NCBI RefSeq assembly: GCF_024139115.2
Contig: NC_085140.1
Span: 49,246,907 to 49,310,906 of the forward strand
Direction of reading: 5' to 3'
Length of the DNA stretch: 64,000 bases
Origin: Armigeres subalbatus
Lineage: Eukaryota; Arthropoda; Insecta; Diptera; Culicidae
A program made the position numbers and the translations under genes. Shown here in pieces: positions 33,441 through 44,355 of this stretch. Positions within the stretch are counted from its first letter, which is position 1. Each line of letters begins with the position of its first letter. The notes beneath the pieces were generated by a model that ran no database searches, was not told the DNA's origin, and saw only the letters and a program-made list of their open reading frames with translations.

Positions 33441-35390
33441 AGTTGTTTAGAAATACTTTCGAAGTCTCTTAAACTAGTTCAAACGAGAATTATTTTCGAA
33501 AATCCATTCAGGCTCTCTTTTAAAAATGCCTTCGGAAATATATTTAGAAATTCCTGCACAAAACCCTCCAGGAATTTCTTCAAAAACTTGCGTTGCGTTG
33601 TAACGGAGTATTTCGTAGATTGCATACTGATAGTTGTCATGTATATTCTTTACCTTTCTTACCCCAATTGCTTATGGATTTACATTTGGGATTCAATGGA
33701 AATCCAATTGGGGGTCCAAAATAATAAAACATGAAAGCTATCATTGCCGGCCACGCCCATGACATCTACTTAACGAGAGGCCAGCGACTCACCGACGCCC
33801 TCATAGATGTCAAGGAATTGGATGGTGGGTAGGGTATGTGGTTTAGGAGTATCATTATAAGCAAATGATAGAAAATTTGTGAAAATACGTTGGGAGTGAC
33901 TTTGCTAAGAAATTTATGTCACTCCATTATCCTTGCCGATGATTTTCCTCGGATGGGGCGAAGGTATTAGCCTTGCCCTGGCTAATAGCCTAGGTTTAAG
34001 CGCCTTTGCTCGCTCTCTGAAACGAAAAAAGAGCAAAAAAAAAATTAAATTCCCCTTCCCCCCAGAAGAATACATAAGTTTTTATTTTGGGTTTAAACTA
34101 AAAACATTGTTTTTGAAAAAATGTTGATTGTGCCTATACTGCCGTGAATCACATATCTATCACATATGAATAGGAAACCCAGCAAAGATGGGACATATAT
34201 GCGATTAACGGCAGTATATTGACATTTAAAGCACAAACAAACCAGGTTAATTTAATCGTCGATCTTTGAAAAGCTGCCATACAAAATATGCTTCAATATT
34301 TTCTGGCGAGTGCTTGGTGCTGATTGAACTTTGACAATTACCTAAAAAGCATCAATTTCCTCGCCTTACTTTATCCCCACAAGTACTCGCAAAAATGATT
34401 TACAATACTGACGGCTATATGGGCAAAAATCAGAATAGTTGTATGTTTACAAAACAGAATGTATTTGCGCTACGCGATTGTGTCCAAATAGGCACTACCC
34501 AAGTAACCATGAGGCTGAAACACAATTATCTGCATATCTAGAGTAAATCCAAGATCTATGAAAAAAAAATAATCCACCATAAAAGTAAAATCAAAGTGGA
34601 GAAGGGTCTTTTTTATAGTTATGAGATATAATCGAAATGCGATAATATCCCGCCTTTAACTCAATTACGGTTTTACAGTCAGCGCAGGCCACAAATATTC
34701 CCCAAACATGCAATGGTTGGGCCCCAAACGGGCCTGGTTGTGATTAATAATCGCTTTGATATTTGTTTTTATAAGTGTTCTAACTTGTTCTAAAAAGCTA
34801 CAACGAATAAACACAGTACATTAGTTAAAAGAAAATTCAAAGGACCAATAGAAGACATATTTCGTTAAATAGATTCGACCTCACCAAAACAGCAGACTGG
34901 AAATACACCTCAATGGAGTGGACGAGACTTGCACACGTCCATCGCCGAAATCGCATGTTGGCCAATCGAATGTGAACATGGTCTGCTTGCCGCGCCTCCC
35001 AGATCATTCGCATCAGCACAGGTCTATGAAGCAGAAGGGCGCCCTCTCTACAGCGATCAGCTCCACATTTCTATGAGGGGCAACACTGAATTCCCACATA
35101 TACGTCAAAAGCTCCGGACCTGATGAGAATCTCTTTGGCTCCCCGTGTTGTCCCCGTGTTGTTTACCAAGTTGCACCACGATTTCTAAAAACTTGAGGCT
35201 CCACTCTTATTTCACAGGTTTACGGCCAAAACCGTATTTTCCGGCCAAAAATAATTTTTCGAAATTGGGAAGTGACACTAGGAAAATCACAACCGCTCGC
35301 ACACGCAGACTGCTGCGATCTCTCAAGACACACTCTAACGTACATTTGTGCCAAAAAATCAAGACCAGATCTTTGAAGTGCGGCATCACC
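33441..35390. other. Interior of hAT-like element, mostly unassigned
   Basis: No gene is recognised. 33735-33800 contains GCCGGCCACGCCC, a phrase also seen near 42895-42910 (CACCGGCCACGCCC), so a minor repeat may be shared. The 34137-34216 MITE is the only well-defined unit here. Confidence 0.35.
34137..34216. mobile_element. 80-bp hairpin MITE (TACTGCCG ends)
   Basis: TACTGCCGTGAATCACATAT and the complement of the right end TACTGCCGTTAATCGCATAT pair over 20 bp, flanked by TA. It shares the TACTGCCG terminus with 36295-36375. Far too short to code. Confidence 0.7.
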
Positions 35391-36225
35391 AATCTCCAGG
35401 AATTTCTTCAAAAACTTCTCCAAAAATTCATTTAAGAGCTCCTCCAAAAAATTTCCTTGAATAATCTACTCCACCAAGCTCCACCAAGAATTCCTTTGGA
35501 TATTTCACCAGGGATTTCTTAAAAAAATTCTCCAAAAAGCCTCCCGGATTCTTTCTTAGATTTCTTCCAGGAAATTCATTGAAAATTAATTAGATAATGA
35601 AATAGTTTTCGGTGGAGTTGCTAATAGAATTCAAAGAAAAAATAAAACGAATAAATTAAACAACTAACACTGAAAAAAATCCGAAGGTATTACTGAAAGA
35701 ATTTCGTAAAGAACCCATGAAGGCATTTTCGATGGAATTCCTGCAGGAAGTTCTGGAAGAATTCTCGAAGAATGTTTTGAAGGAATTACTGGAAGAAGCT
35801 CTGAAGAAATTTCTTAGGAAAATTTGGAAGAAATCCCTTATGCAATCTCTGGAAGAATTTATTTGAAGAATTCATAGAATAATTGCCGAAGAAATTCATG
35901 AGGAGGTATTCCTTTAAAAAATTGAAGAGTTGCTAAATAGTTTTTGAAGAAACTCCAAATGGAATTTCTTGAGAAATTTATTAAGAAATATCCGGAGGAA
36001 TCGCTAAAGAAACTTCCGAAGGAATTCCTTAACGATTCTTAACAACATTTCGTAGAAATTACTGAAACAATTTTTTTGTATGCCTTTCATAACGAATTTT
36101 CGGAGAAATTTTGTAAGATATTTCCGGAAGAATACATAAAGTAATTTTCCAAGGTTTTTTATTGAAACTTTTCGAAGGAATATCTGGAGGAATTTACTAG
36201 GAAATATACCAAGTGGTTTTGGCGC
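35390..36225. repeat. Degenerate GAATTCC/AGGAATTTC array, segment 3
   Basis: Same texture as 31040-31805: repeated GGAATTCCTGNAGGAA and GAAGAAATTTCT-like words of about 30 bp with many indels. Confidence 0.55.
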
Positions 36226-36294
36226 TTTGGGGACGTATTCAAGCCTTCACAAAAGCTTATGTGCCACAACAAACATAATTTGCGAGTCACCTAC

Positions 36295-36375
36295 ACTGCC
36301 GCTAGCCGCAAATTGAGCACATCTGTATATGGGCCTCCATATACAGATGTGCTCGACTTACGGTTAGCGGCAGTA
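36295..36375. mobile_element. Near-perfect hairpin MITE (38-bp arms, 4-nt loop)
   Basis: Arms 36295-36332 and 36337-36375 pair almost throughout (ending ...ACATCTGTATATGG / CCATATACAGATGTGC...) around the loop GCCT. Termini ACTGCCG match the TIR of 34137-34216. Its transcript would be a miRNA-precursor-like hairpin. Confidence 0.75.
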
Positions 36376-36377
36376 CA

Positions 36378-36566
36378 GGCAGTGTTGTCTTACACTCTGT
36401 GCAAGAAATTCTGCTCTTTGATTTTACTCCATCTAAACGATGGACATTTAGAAAATTCAAATAGCCTTCTATTAGTTGCACTTACTTAGTTAAGATTGTA
36501 AAATCGTTTGGATGGAGTAAAATCAAAGAGCAGAATTTTTTGCACAGAGTGTAGGACAACACTGCC
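36378..36566. mobile_element. MITE with 65-bp TIRs and TACA duplication
   Basis: Left end GGCAGTGTTGTCTTACACTC and complement of right end GGCAGTGTTGTCCTACACTC pair over about 65 bp. TACA flanks both sides (36374-36377, 36567-36570). Its left duplication overlaps the end of the adjacent 36295-36375 hairpin, so the two abut exactly. Confidence 0.8.
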
Positions 36567-36974
36567 TACAGATTTAGGTGCCCGACTGAATGAGGCTTTG
36601 GCTTAGACGAATTCCAAAGACCATTTCAACATTTTTTGTATTATTCTACTTAGCAGATTAAATCTACTAGATACAGCCTAATTCAAATTCATAACTAATC
36701 AACCAACCAATTCATTATCCAATGTTTGTCACCACACTGTCTTAGAGGCACTATCACTTGATGTAGATTTGAAATTGAATTCTGACGAGTTCCACCTCAA
36801 AAAAATTCTAACAACTAACTAACAACAACAATCATAACACGAGTTCAGTACTATTCCAATCAATTCCACCACGTCTTACAAATACATATTTCGTCTCTGT
36901 AAGGCCATCTTCAATGTCTCTTATTTTACTCGACTCGACTCAAGTTAATTGATTTTTTTATTGTGATTAGTCAT

Positions 36975-37078
36975 CGGCGTGGCAAAATCATAATCGGCGG
37001 CGCGCCGACCCAAAATCGCCGGCGGCGGCGGCGTGAGTAAAACCACCGGCGGCGGCGGCGCGGCGCGGCGGCGCACAG
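36975..37078. repeat. Right subterminal CGG-triplet block
   Basis: Contains ATCGGCGTGG, ATCGGCGGCGCGCCGACC, CGCCGGCGGCGGCGGCGTGA and CCGGCGGCGGCGGCGCGG spaced by AT-rich tracts. Mirrors the composition of the left block and closes on the GCGCACAGGTCTA terminus. Confidence 0.8.
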
Positions 37079-37418
37079 GTCTACTGCTGTAATTTCGGTC
37101 ATGGCACTAGAAATTGCCATTTGGCCACGCTGCGTCAAATGTGGCGAAAATCACAAAACAGAGAAGTGTCTCTGGTTTATTATCGAGAAGAATCCGGACA
37201 TGCAGCAATTGGATGTCAACTGCGCAAATTGCGGAGCAGAACACGAGGCCACCGCCAAGGAGTGTCCGAAGCGCGCCGCTTTTATTGAAGTACGCAAGAA
37301 AGCAAGCTTCAAGTACCAGCCAGCGAGAAAACAGCCACCTGTGCTGAATGAACAAAACTATCCTGAGCTAGTTCCATTACAACACCCGAAAACTACTGGA
37401 ATACCGCCATCACGTTTA

Positions 37419-37601
37419 TGGCCCGTTTACATATAGGCTAGTTCTAGCGGACAATGCACTGTCCGACAATACTAGCGCGATATTAGCGCAATGTAAACAG
37501 GAATTGTCCTCGCTAATAATCGTTTACATTATGCTAATTTCGTGCTAGTATTGTCGGATAGTGCATTGTCCGCTAGAACTAGCTCATATGTAAACGGGCC
37601 A
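37419..37601. mobile_element. PIF/Harbinger-like MITE with TTA duplication
   Basis: TIRs begin TGGCCCGTTTACATAT and extend about 65 bp (including GCTAGTTCTAGCGGACAATG). TTA flanks both ends (37416-37418, 37602-37604), the 3-bp target typical of PIF/Harbinger. It interrupts the Jockey-type gag in frame: one TTA copy joins the two coding sides without a shift. Confidence 0.85.
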
Positions 37602-37817
37602 TTAACACCGATCAACCAATGGCCACCGACTCGTCCTCCTGGATTTCGGCAGCAGCATGAAGAAAAGTCTGCTTCAGACGCAGATGCAACTCCACTCTTC
37701 ACTACGGAGCAACTGGTTCCCATCTTTAACCAACTGGCGACTCGTTTGCATGGCTGCAAGACGCGATTCGATCAGATTCTTACTCTAGGAATGTTTGTAA
37801 TTGAGAACGGATGTTAA

Positions 37818-38095
37818 GCTGATCCAAATAAATAAACGCCAGCTCACCAGGTTTGGCTGTTTTAGGTTAAGATAGTTTAGATAGGTAGGGTATAAAATTA
37901 ATAAATTAAAATCTAAAACTGAATGCTATAAAGCAGAAAATGTAAAACAAAAAACAACAACAAAATACAATTTCACATTTTGAAAAATATTATTAATAGA
38001 GATGCAGAACTACTATACAGGTTAAATCACTCAACATGTAAATCAAATGTGTAAAACAAAAATATTGAAATAAAGAAATATTTTACTACTATACT
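37818..38095 (+). other. 3' untranslated region of the gag-only unit
   Basis: Directly after the gag stop the sequence is A-rich with AATAAA at about 37827 and 38068 and no ORF2 start. The region reads as a non-LTR 3' UTR, so either ORF2 was deleted or the element never had one. Confidence 0.5.
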
Positions 38096-38119
38096 GCCCG
38101 AGCCATTTTGATCAGGATT

Positions 38120-38540
38120 TCGCTGAGAACGGTCGAATAAGATTTTACGCAGAGCAGACGCAGCAGAGCGAACACAGCAGCACGGAGGCGCTCTGGTAGC
38201 ATTTTCAAACGAAAATCATCGAATTGGTGGTGGAAGTCTGCGTTGGTGGTTGTCATTCAACCTCAACAACAAATCAAAATCTTGTGAGGAAATTCCATTT
38301 GACTGCTTCTGATGCCATCCATTTGAACAAACTCATTGCATCATCTCCCTCCGACGCGCGACTTGTGGTTGTGCTACCAAAGGGCAACTTTCTGTCGTCG
38401 CCAAACGATGGTTACCCGGAAAAAATCGATATCATTTCTAAAGACTAACGAAACAAAACCAAAGAATCTTGCCAGAAAATTTCACTTTCCGTCGACAACG
38501 GCCAAATCGATTAAGACGCCACCTTAGTGAAAAATGTCGT
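38120..38540 (+). repeat. Direct repeat 'R', copy 2
   Basis: Same ordered blocks as 28235-28830, in the same orientation, just after the gag 3' UTR. A 74-codon open frame here (38224-38448) starts with ATG but matches no family I know. Confidence 0.65.
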
Positions 38541-39410
38541 TTAGCTGCCTTAGTTTTTCAAATGGCGCATTATTAAAAACAATAAATCTTTCCAAAATCG
38601 TCATTGTCGTTTAAACAGCCGAACAGTCTGTTTGTCTAGGTAAACAATTTTCCCAACGGTCAAAACCTCTTCTTGGATAAATAGTCCTGAAAAGGACTGT
38701 TTGTAATTTATTCTTGAAGTCCCGCTCACTTTGCCACCAGCGCTATAGAAAACGATGCATGTACGCTTTCATCGCGGGCGGAAGTTGAACGTTGCAAATT
38801 AATTTGTGTTTGGTTTCGCGCCACCTCCGATTCTGCTTATTTTTTCCTTTATTCCGGTTATTTTTGAGCATAATGTTTTCTAGGATTCTGATGATACCCA
38901 CTGAAAGATGGACGAGTGGCTTCAGTGGCGATGCGGCCGATGAGACGTTCCTTTTCCACGGATGGTTCATCCAACTGGGAGCTACTTTCAGTTTCTTGAT
39001 TCGGTTGACCTCCGAGCAGTTTGCACAATGGTAATAAATTTACACAAATTATGATGAAAAATACCCTCCATTTCGTATAGCTACGTAGTCCTACGTCACC
39101 TTTGCGTACAACCCGATTGGGCTGCACCTTGGAGTTTTTTTAATTCGCTTTCTAGTTTAGATGTTAGGTTAGATGCATCAAACAAGAACTATTGTATTGT
39201 AATATAATAAAGCATGCTTGCTGAGAAGGTATTAAGTGTCAGTCTTAGGGTGCTCATCTGGCCCCGTCCTACCCTACACTCTTTTCTTACTCGTGGAGCG
39301 AGTATTTCTACCACTGACAAGAACTGTGACATAGGGATGAGGAGGGTGCCGGGTCGAAAATGATAATTTTTGCGTTACGTAATTAATGGATCTTCCCTTA
39401 GGAGAATTGA
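38541..39410. other. Unassigned, with two lone MITE ends
   Basis: 39245-39280 contains the complement of TAGGGTAGGACGGGGCCAGA followed by GAGCACCC, a lone end of the GGGGCAAG-type element. 39325-39410 is the right half of the ATTACGTAACGC MITE. A motif GACGTAGGACTACGT lies near 39085 and recurs near 27560. No gene is recognised. Confidence 0.45.
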
Positions 39411-42400
39411 AATAGAGTCCAATAGAACTCAAAAAAAATAAAAAAATAAAATCAAACAAAAAACAATAAAGCACAAATTTCGTGCTTTGTTTGGGGATAA
39501 CATCAATAGTGGTGGTCCTGGGGTCGTGGGTGCGTTTCATAACATCATCACTCACTGCAGTGTTTCCAATATACTACGGCGTAGTGTTAATGCCGTCGGC
39601 ATTCGTTTGATTTGAGGCAACAAACATTGATAGCTTGACACCCGCTTGCGTGGGGTCTTTATGAAATGTTTCATAATTAGGCACCTACATTTCAAAAGGG
39701 CGAAACTAATTTTCTTTTCAAGAGTTTCTCATTTCGATGGTAGGCTCATGTGCGCCCACCCTCCAGCGCCATTTTATAAAAGAAGAGGATTCGCATCTTT
39801 CATCAGAGCTGTTGGATTGCGTGAGTGGGTTCAAATAAGCCCACCAGCGACGTTAGAAGCAATTGTTTACAAAAGTTTTAAAATATTCTGTTAAATGTAA
39901 CTTACCTTAAGATTTCGCTTGAAAAACTATAGTGGACCAATGTACCAATAGTGGACCAATGTACCAATAATGGCGAGTCCCAATCAATGGAGAGCACCTC
40001 TATGGGTCCCACAATTATTTTATACCGCCACTAATGGAACAGTGTACCTATTTATGCAAGCAATAGTTGGTAGTTGTTGATGTTAAAAAAACATCAATCT
40101 CATTTTTGTTAGCAAAATTTTTACTTTTTTTTTTGGCTAAGATACCTACTTATTTGGCTAAAATAGGAAAGCTGATCGAAACTCTCTCATAAATTGGCTT
40201 ATTGGTACCGTTACCCTAATATAAATAAAGTACAAGATCTTTTTTTTTTTCAATAAATTCGACAATTATTGTAAGAATATATTAGGAGCTAGCCCTTAAG
40301 TAATTAATCTTTTTCTTAATCTAAATATATCATGTTTTTGAACATGATATCATTATGAATCAAATCTCAAACTCTTTCTGGGAGGGAAAACTAAAAAATA
40401 GGGGGAGATTAGACCCACTTTGCCCCTGTCTATTCACGCCAATGCTCTTACCCAACAAACATTGGAGACGGATACAAAAAAGCCTACTTCGGCTAAAAAA
40501 CTAAATTGTTTGATGCGTAGAAGTTTTTGGTCTGTTTTGATAAAAGATAAAAAATCGAGATCAAGAATAAAAAAAACCTGTTGACCTATACAGTCCATTT
40601 TGAAAAACCGAACCAACAATGCAATGAGGGCCCGACTGTTTACTTCGATGAAATTTACTTCCAGGGTTCAGCTGCCGTAAAAACTGTAGCCAACAATCTT
40701 CCGTACACCATGTTTACGCTACTCTTAACTGAGTGGTGATAACGGCGTTTCTATCTGTTTTGTTAAACCTGATACTCTATGTTTTGAAATTTTTAAAATT
40801 TTCACCATGAGTATGGAAAATCAGGTATTTCGCAAATTTGTGGAAAATTGGGGTGTTTTAGAAGAAAGTAGAAATAAGGAAAAGGAATGAAGTATGAGGT
40901 GAAAAGATTATCTCATTCACTTAATTTGCACTGATTAGTAGTTTTACTGCTTGCTTTAAACGTTTTAACTGCTACCTTATTGATTCATCAAACAGCTCTA
41001 CACACGTTCCTAAAAGTGTCAATTCGCACATTTCCATGTGGACGAAGTCCAAGTTTGTCAAACAAGTTTGACTGTGAAATGCAAGCTGAGGCGAATGAAT
41101 GTTATGAGTTCCATGCCGGATTGCGGACTATGAGGACAATCGATTTGTCGATGACTCATTGGGAGCAGTTTCAGTTCACATTCTGTGATCGCAGATTTCA
41201 GAACACAGATTTCTGCCCACCCCAATTTATCACACTACGCTAAAAGCTATCGCCAAATTCCCGTTATTTCAGTTTGCATTTTTGCACACTCTTCCAAGAA
41301 TTAGACTGTTTCGAAAATGAATAAAATAAAATAAATTGTGACACAGCATCCCTAGCTTTAGCCAGATATTTTATGTCAACCCAAAACATTTTGAAAATTC
41401 TAGTCATTCTTTTTATTTGTTTATCTGTATATCGTTTTCTATACAGCGTTTTATGATCGACTGATAATAATTTGATAATTGGATTAAAAATGTGCCAGTC
41501 TACCAGCATCCTCCTCATTCACATTTTGTCAAATGCGTATTTATTTATTCGTGAAACCGGTTCCAGGCCCGGTAGATCATTCTTTTGTTTGTTTGACTAA
41601 TTTTCGGCCGCAACGAAATGAAATTGCGACTCGTTTCTGGTTCCGCCTTCCATGAAATCTTTTTTGAGCGAAAACATCAAGAAAAAGTGGGACACTCACT
41701 TGGAGCGTTTGGTAGCCGACCGCACGTTGAAGGTGAAGGCGGTCAAATCCTGTTTTCCTAGGGGCCAATAAAAGACCAACCGTTCGAATGCTATTTGGCA
41801 GTCGAGAGCTTCCGAACTTGACCTACACGCATGCAGCCCGAGCAAATACTTAACCTCCCGGGGTGAGATATAGATCGCTTTAAATCACCGTGGTGTGCCG
41901 TCACCCTACCTTCACTGTTAGGTTAAATCAGCATTTCTGGATCTAACCAACTAACGGAACATCTTCAGCAGAAATCAAATTTACATTTATAACGATGACG
42001 GGTGCTCATTGAAATGCATCTTCACCAGTACTTACTTCAAATGAAGTAAGTACCTACATACAAGTAAATCCATTGTGCATAGTTCAAGATATTTTTTTGG
42101 TAATTAACCTTTGAACGTATCACTACTTGATGTTTCCATAAAAAGAATGTTTTTAGTCACCTGTTGATTTTAACTATGTTTACTAAAGTTCGATAGAATC
42201 TAGCAATTTTGCATATGCCCAGTTCTTAGAAAGTTATTTGCAGAATCTTACACAGAATTGTAAGATAATCGAGCGTCAGATGGTTGGGTGTAAAGATGTG
42301 TCGTTGAAATTGCGAAGCGCATTTACATTGTAATATGAACATGATTTTGCCGATAGTTTTGAATCGTAAGTACACATTATCATAATAGATTCGCCTTTGA

Positions 42401-43340
42401 TGCTGAATGCTACGCAATGGTGAGATGAAATCGGGTAATGAGCGTCCAGGATAGCCCTAGTCATAGCTTACGAGTTCCAGTTCCACGCTTCCACGGATCT
42501 GTGGATAACATCTTTCTCAAGAGTTGTGTACTTAACAAAAGTGCAGGGTCTGCCTTAGTGGTGAGGTTTGACAGTGGGCTACATTTTAGTAGTACGTCCT
42601 TATGCCTAACGTCGCAGACCCATATGACCCCAACAGACAAATTGATGTATAAAATCGCATGATGGATGAAAGTGAACACTGTCTTCAGCAAAATTGCTTG
42701 AAATTAACTCCCCTATCAGGGAAAAATATCAAGCATGGGCGACCAAGGCCCTACGACAACCTAGAACGTCATGAACACGGTGAAGTTACGAATGAGAAAA
42801 TTATAGGTGAATTGGCTGCGGATTGTATTGGCTTAGCTTAGCTTTGTTTAGCAGCTTTAGCTTAGCTTAAGTGACTCTAATATTCAAACAATCAATAACG
42901 GCACCGGCCACGCCCTTGTAGTCAGTTAGGAAGAGGGAAGGAATATTAGTAGGTGGTTTTTGCTATTTCAAGACCGTGTTTACCTCTGCGTCTCCTCAAA
43001 AACCACAGGAAGGATTATCAGTTAGTTGGTAGGCATCGTTGGATCTGGATTCACTCTGATAAGCGATACGACTGTGCCATTCTTTGTACACAATGATTTT
43101 ACCTAACCATGATTCGGCCGCACAAAGCAGAACAAACTAACTCTCTGCACACCGAGCAGGAACACGATCAAACGCATATCTATTGATTTACTTCCAGAGC
43201 GCACAAACTACTACGATACCAGATCGTTCGATGTCTATATGAACCGAGAATAGACAATAGTCACCAGGCATGCCCGATGCCATATGCAAACTGTGAAGGA
43301 TTGCGTTTTTGACGACCGAACCGACGTGCTGTATTTCTGT
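39411..43340. other. No recognised gene; small repeats only
   Basis: Short open frames (up to 93 codons) have no domain. Seen here are a two-copy repeat of ATAGTGGACCAATGTACCA (39930-39970), GGGGGAGATTAGACCC near 40400 (a possible degenerate GGGGCAAG-type end), a TTAGCTTAGC-type microsatellite at 42829-42868, and a relative of the 8675-8900 repeat at 43120-43260. Nothing else is supportable. Confidence 0.4.
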
Positions 43341-43344
43341 ATCG

Positions 43345-43495
43345 GTGAAAGTTGCTTAAAATCAGCAAATAATTTGCCGAAACCCAGCTAACAAACCTAA
43401 TTTTTGACGAGATATCAGTTTTTTATTTTGCTGGGCACAAGGCTGTGCGGATTTTGCCGAGCTGCAGAAATAAAAACTGAGTGTGTATGGCTAGT
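43345..43495 (-). mobile_element. Element 'B', copy 2 (inverted)
   Basis: Matches 17160-17402 in reverse complement through the CCGCACAGCC, CCCAGCAAAATAAAA and GGCAAATTATTTGC blocks and ends at the ACTGAGTGTGTAT terminus. The far end is truncated compared with copy 1. Confidence 0.65.
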
Positions 43496-44355
43496 TCACA
43501 TTATTTTGATATTCAAGAAACATATAAACCAAGAATCTTTTTATCATCAAGATTAAATAAATGTCTCACTTCATACATACTATGTAGTCTAACGGTAACA
43601 TACTTTGATGGTATTTTTGGCGCTTTAACCAAGCTGAATATATAACGTTCTTAGGTAAAAATAATGTTGTCATACATTGCAACCATTGCATTGCATGAAT
43701 TCTTTCATTTTTCTAAATAAGTTAAGTTGTGGCAAAATTCGATTGAAATTTTTTTGATTTATAATTCCTGAAAATGCGTCATGTACTTCACACTAAGAAA
43801 CATGTTCAACGAAATCAAGATTTTGTCATGCTGGATGATCCAGGATAGTTGAGATGATGAAAATTTAATTACTTGAAAATAATAAAAACTCGGTAAACAG
43901 TTCAGAGTTCAGATTTACTCAATGTTCTATTCAATAATTCTGGTAAGTGGTTGTAGTTCGACTGGGATAATTGTTCTTATTTTCTGAATTTGTTAGTTTG
44001 AGATATTCAAACGGGTTTATGTTTGCAGAGTCCGACGTTTCGGCCCGTTATTGAGTCTTTTTCCTGATGAGCATTTTCTTTGAAAAAAGATCAAATAAAC
44101 GAGCCGACACGTCGGTCAATGCAGGTATAATTCCGTTTGAATATCTCAGATCGAAAAAGTCAAAAAATAAGTACTACTGGGTTAAAAGACTATTATTCTT
44201 CCATTTACTTCCACTATTAACTTTTTTATGTATCAACAAGCAGATACGCATTTCGTTTCCTACTTGGAAACTTCTTCAGTGTTTGTTATCGACTGAAGAA
44301 AAACATTGCTCATTAACTTTAAATATGGTGTGTAGGTAGAACTGTAGGTAAAAAA

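Larger units (their letters stand above)
29820..37083. mobile_element. hAT-like element with CGG-triplet ends (7.3 kb, composite)
   Basis: Perfect 8-bp duplications CTGCTGTA flank it (29812-29819 and 37084-37091). The ends TAGACCTGTGCGCCG and the complement TAGACCTGTGCGCCGCCG are inverted repeats. Both ends hold blocks of (CGG)n followed by CGTG (29845-29950, 36975-37078) separated by AT-rich spacers; in hAT elements such subterminal repeats usually bind transposase. The 7.3-kb interior has no transposase. It contains GAATTCC-type degenerate arrays, an RTE-like fragment, three tiny inverted-repeat elements and duplicated GTCTACGTAGAC blocks. It interrupts the zinc-knuckle codons of the Jockey-type gag, so it is younger than that gag. 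Confidence 0.9.
29383..37817 (+). pseudogene. Jockey-type ORF1 (gag), broken by two insertions
   Basis: ORF1 proteins of Jockey-clade retrotransposons bind the element's RNA. Three coding pieces are seen: about 29419-29811, 37092-37418 and 37602-37817. The first has the THDMPSDKPLKVVLRGL core, the second has CCHC-type zinc knuckles (CVKCGENHKTEKC and CANCGAEH...C), and the third has the C-terminal LFTTEQLVPIFNQLATRL region. Damage includes a frameshift near 29482, an in-frame TAG at 29768-29770 and a one-base shift after the first knuckle. A 7.3-kb hAT-like element sits within the first knuckle, with cysteines on both sides of it, and a PIF-like MITE interrupts the C-terminal part. Excising both and one duplication copy each restores knuckle spacing Cx2Cx4Hx4C and the frame at the second site. 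No ORF2 follows the stop. Confidence 0.85.

Noticed and set aside
44060..44120. Functional hammerhead ribozyme on the plus strand (CTGATGAG...GAAA)
   Set aside because: The bases between the two core boxes cannot form stem II, so any ribozyme here is a relic at best.
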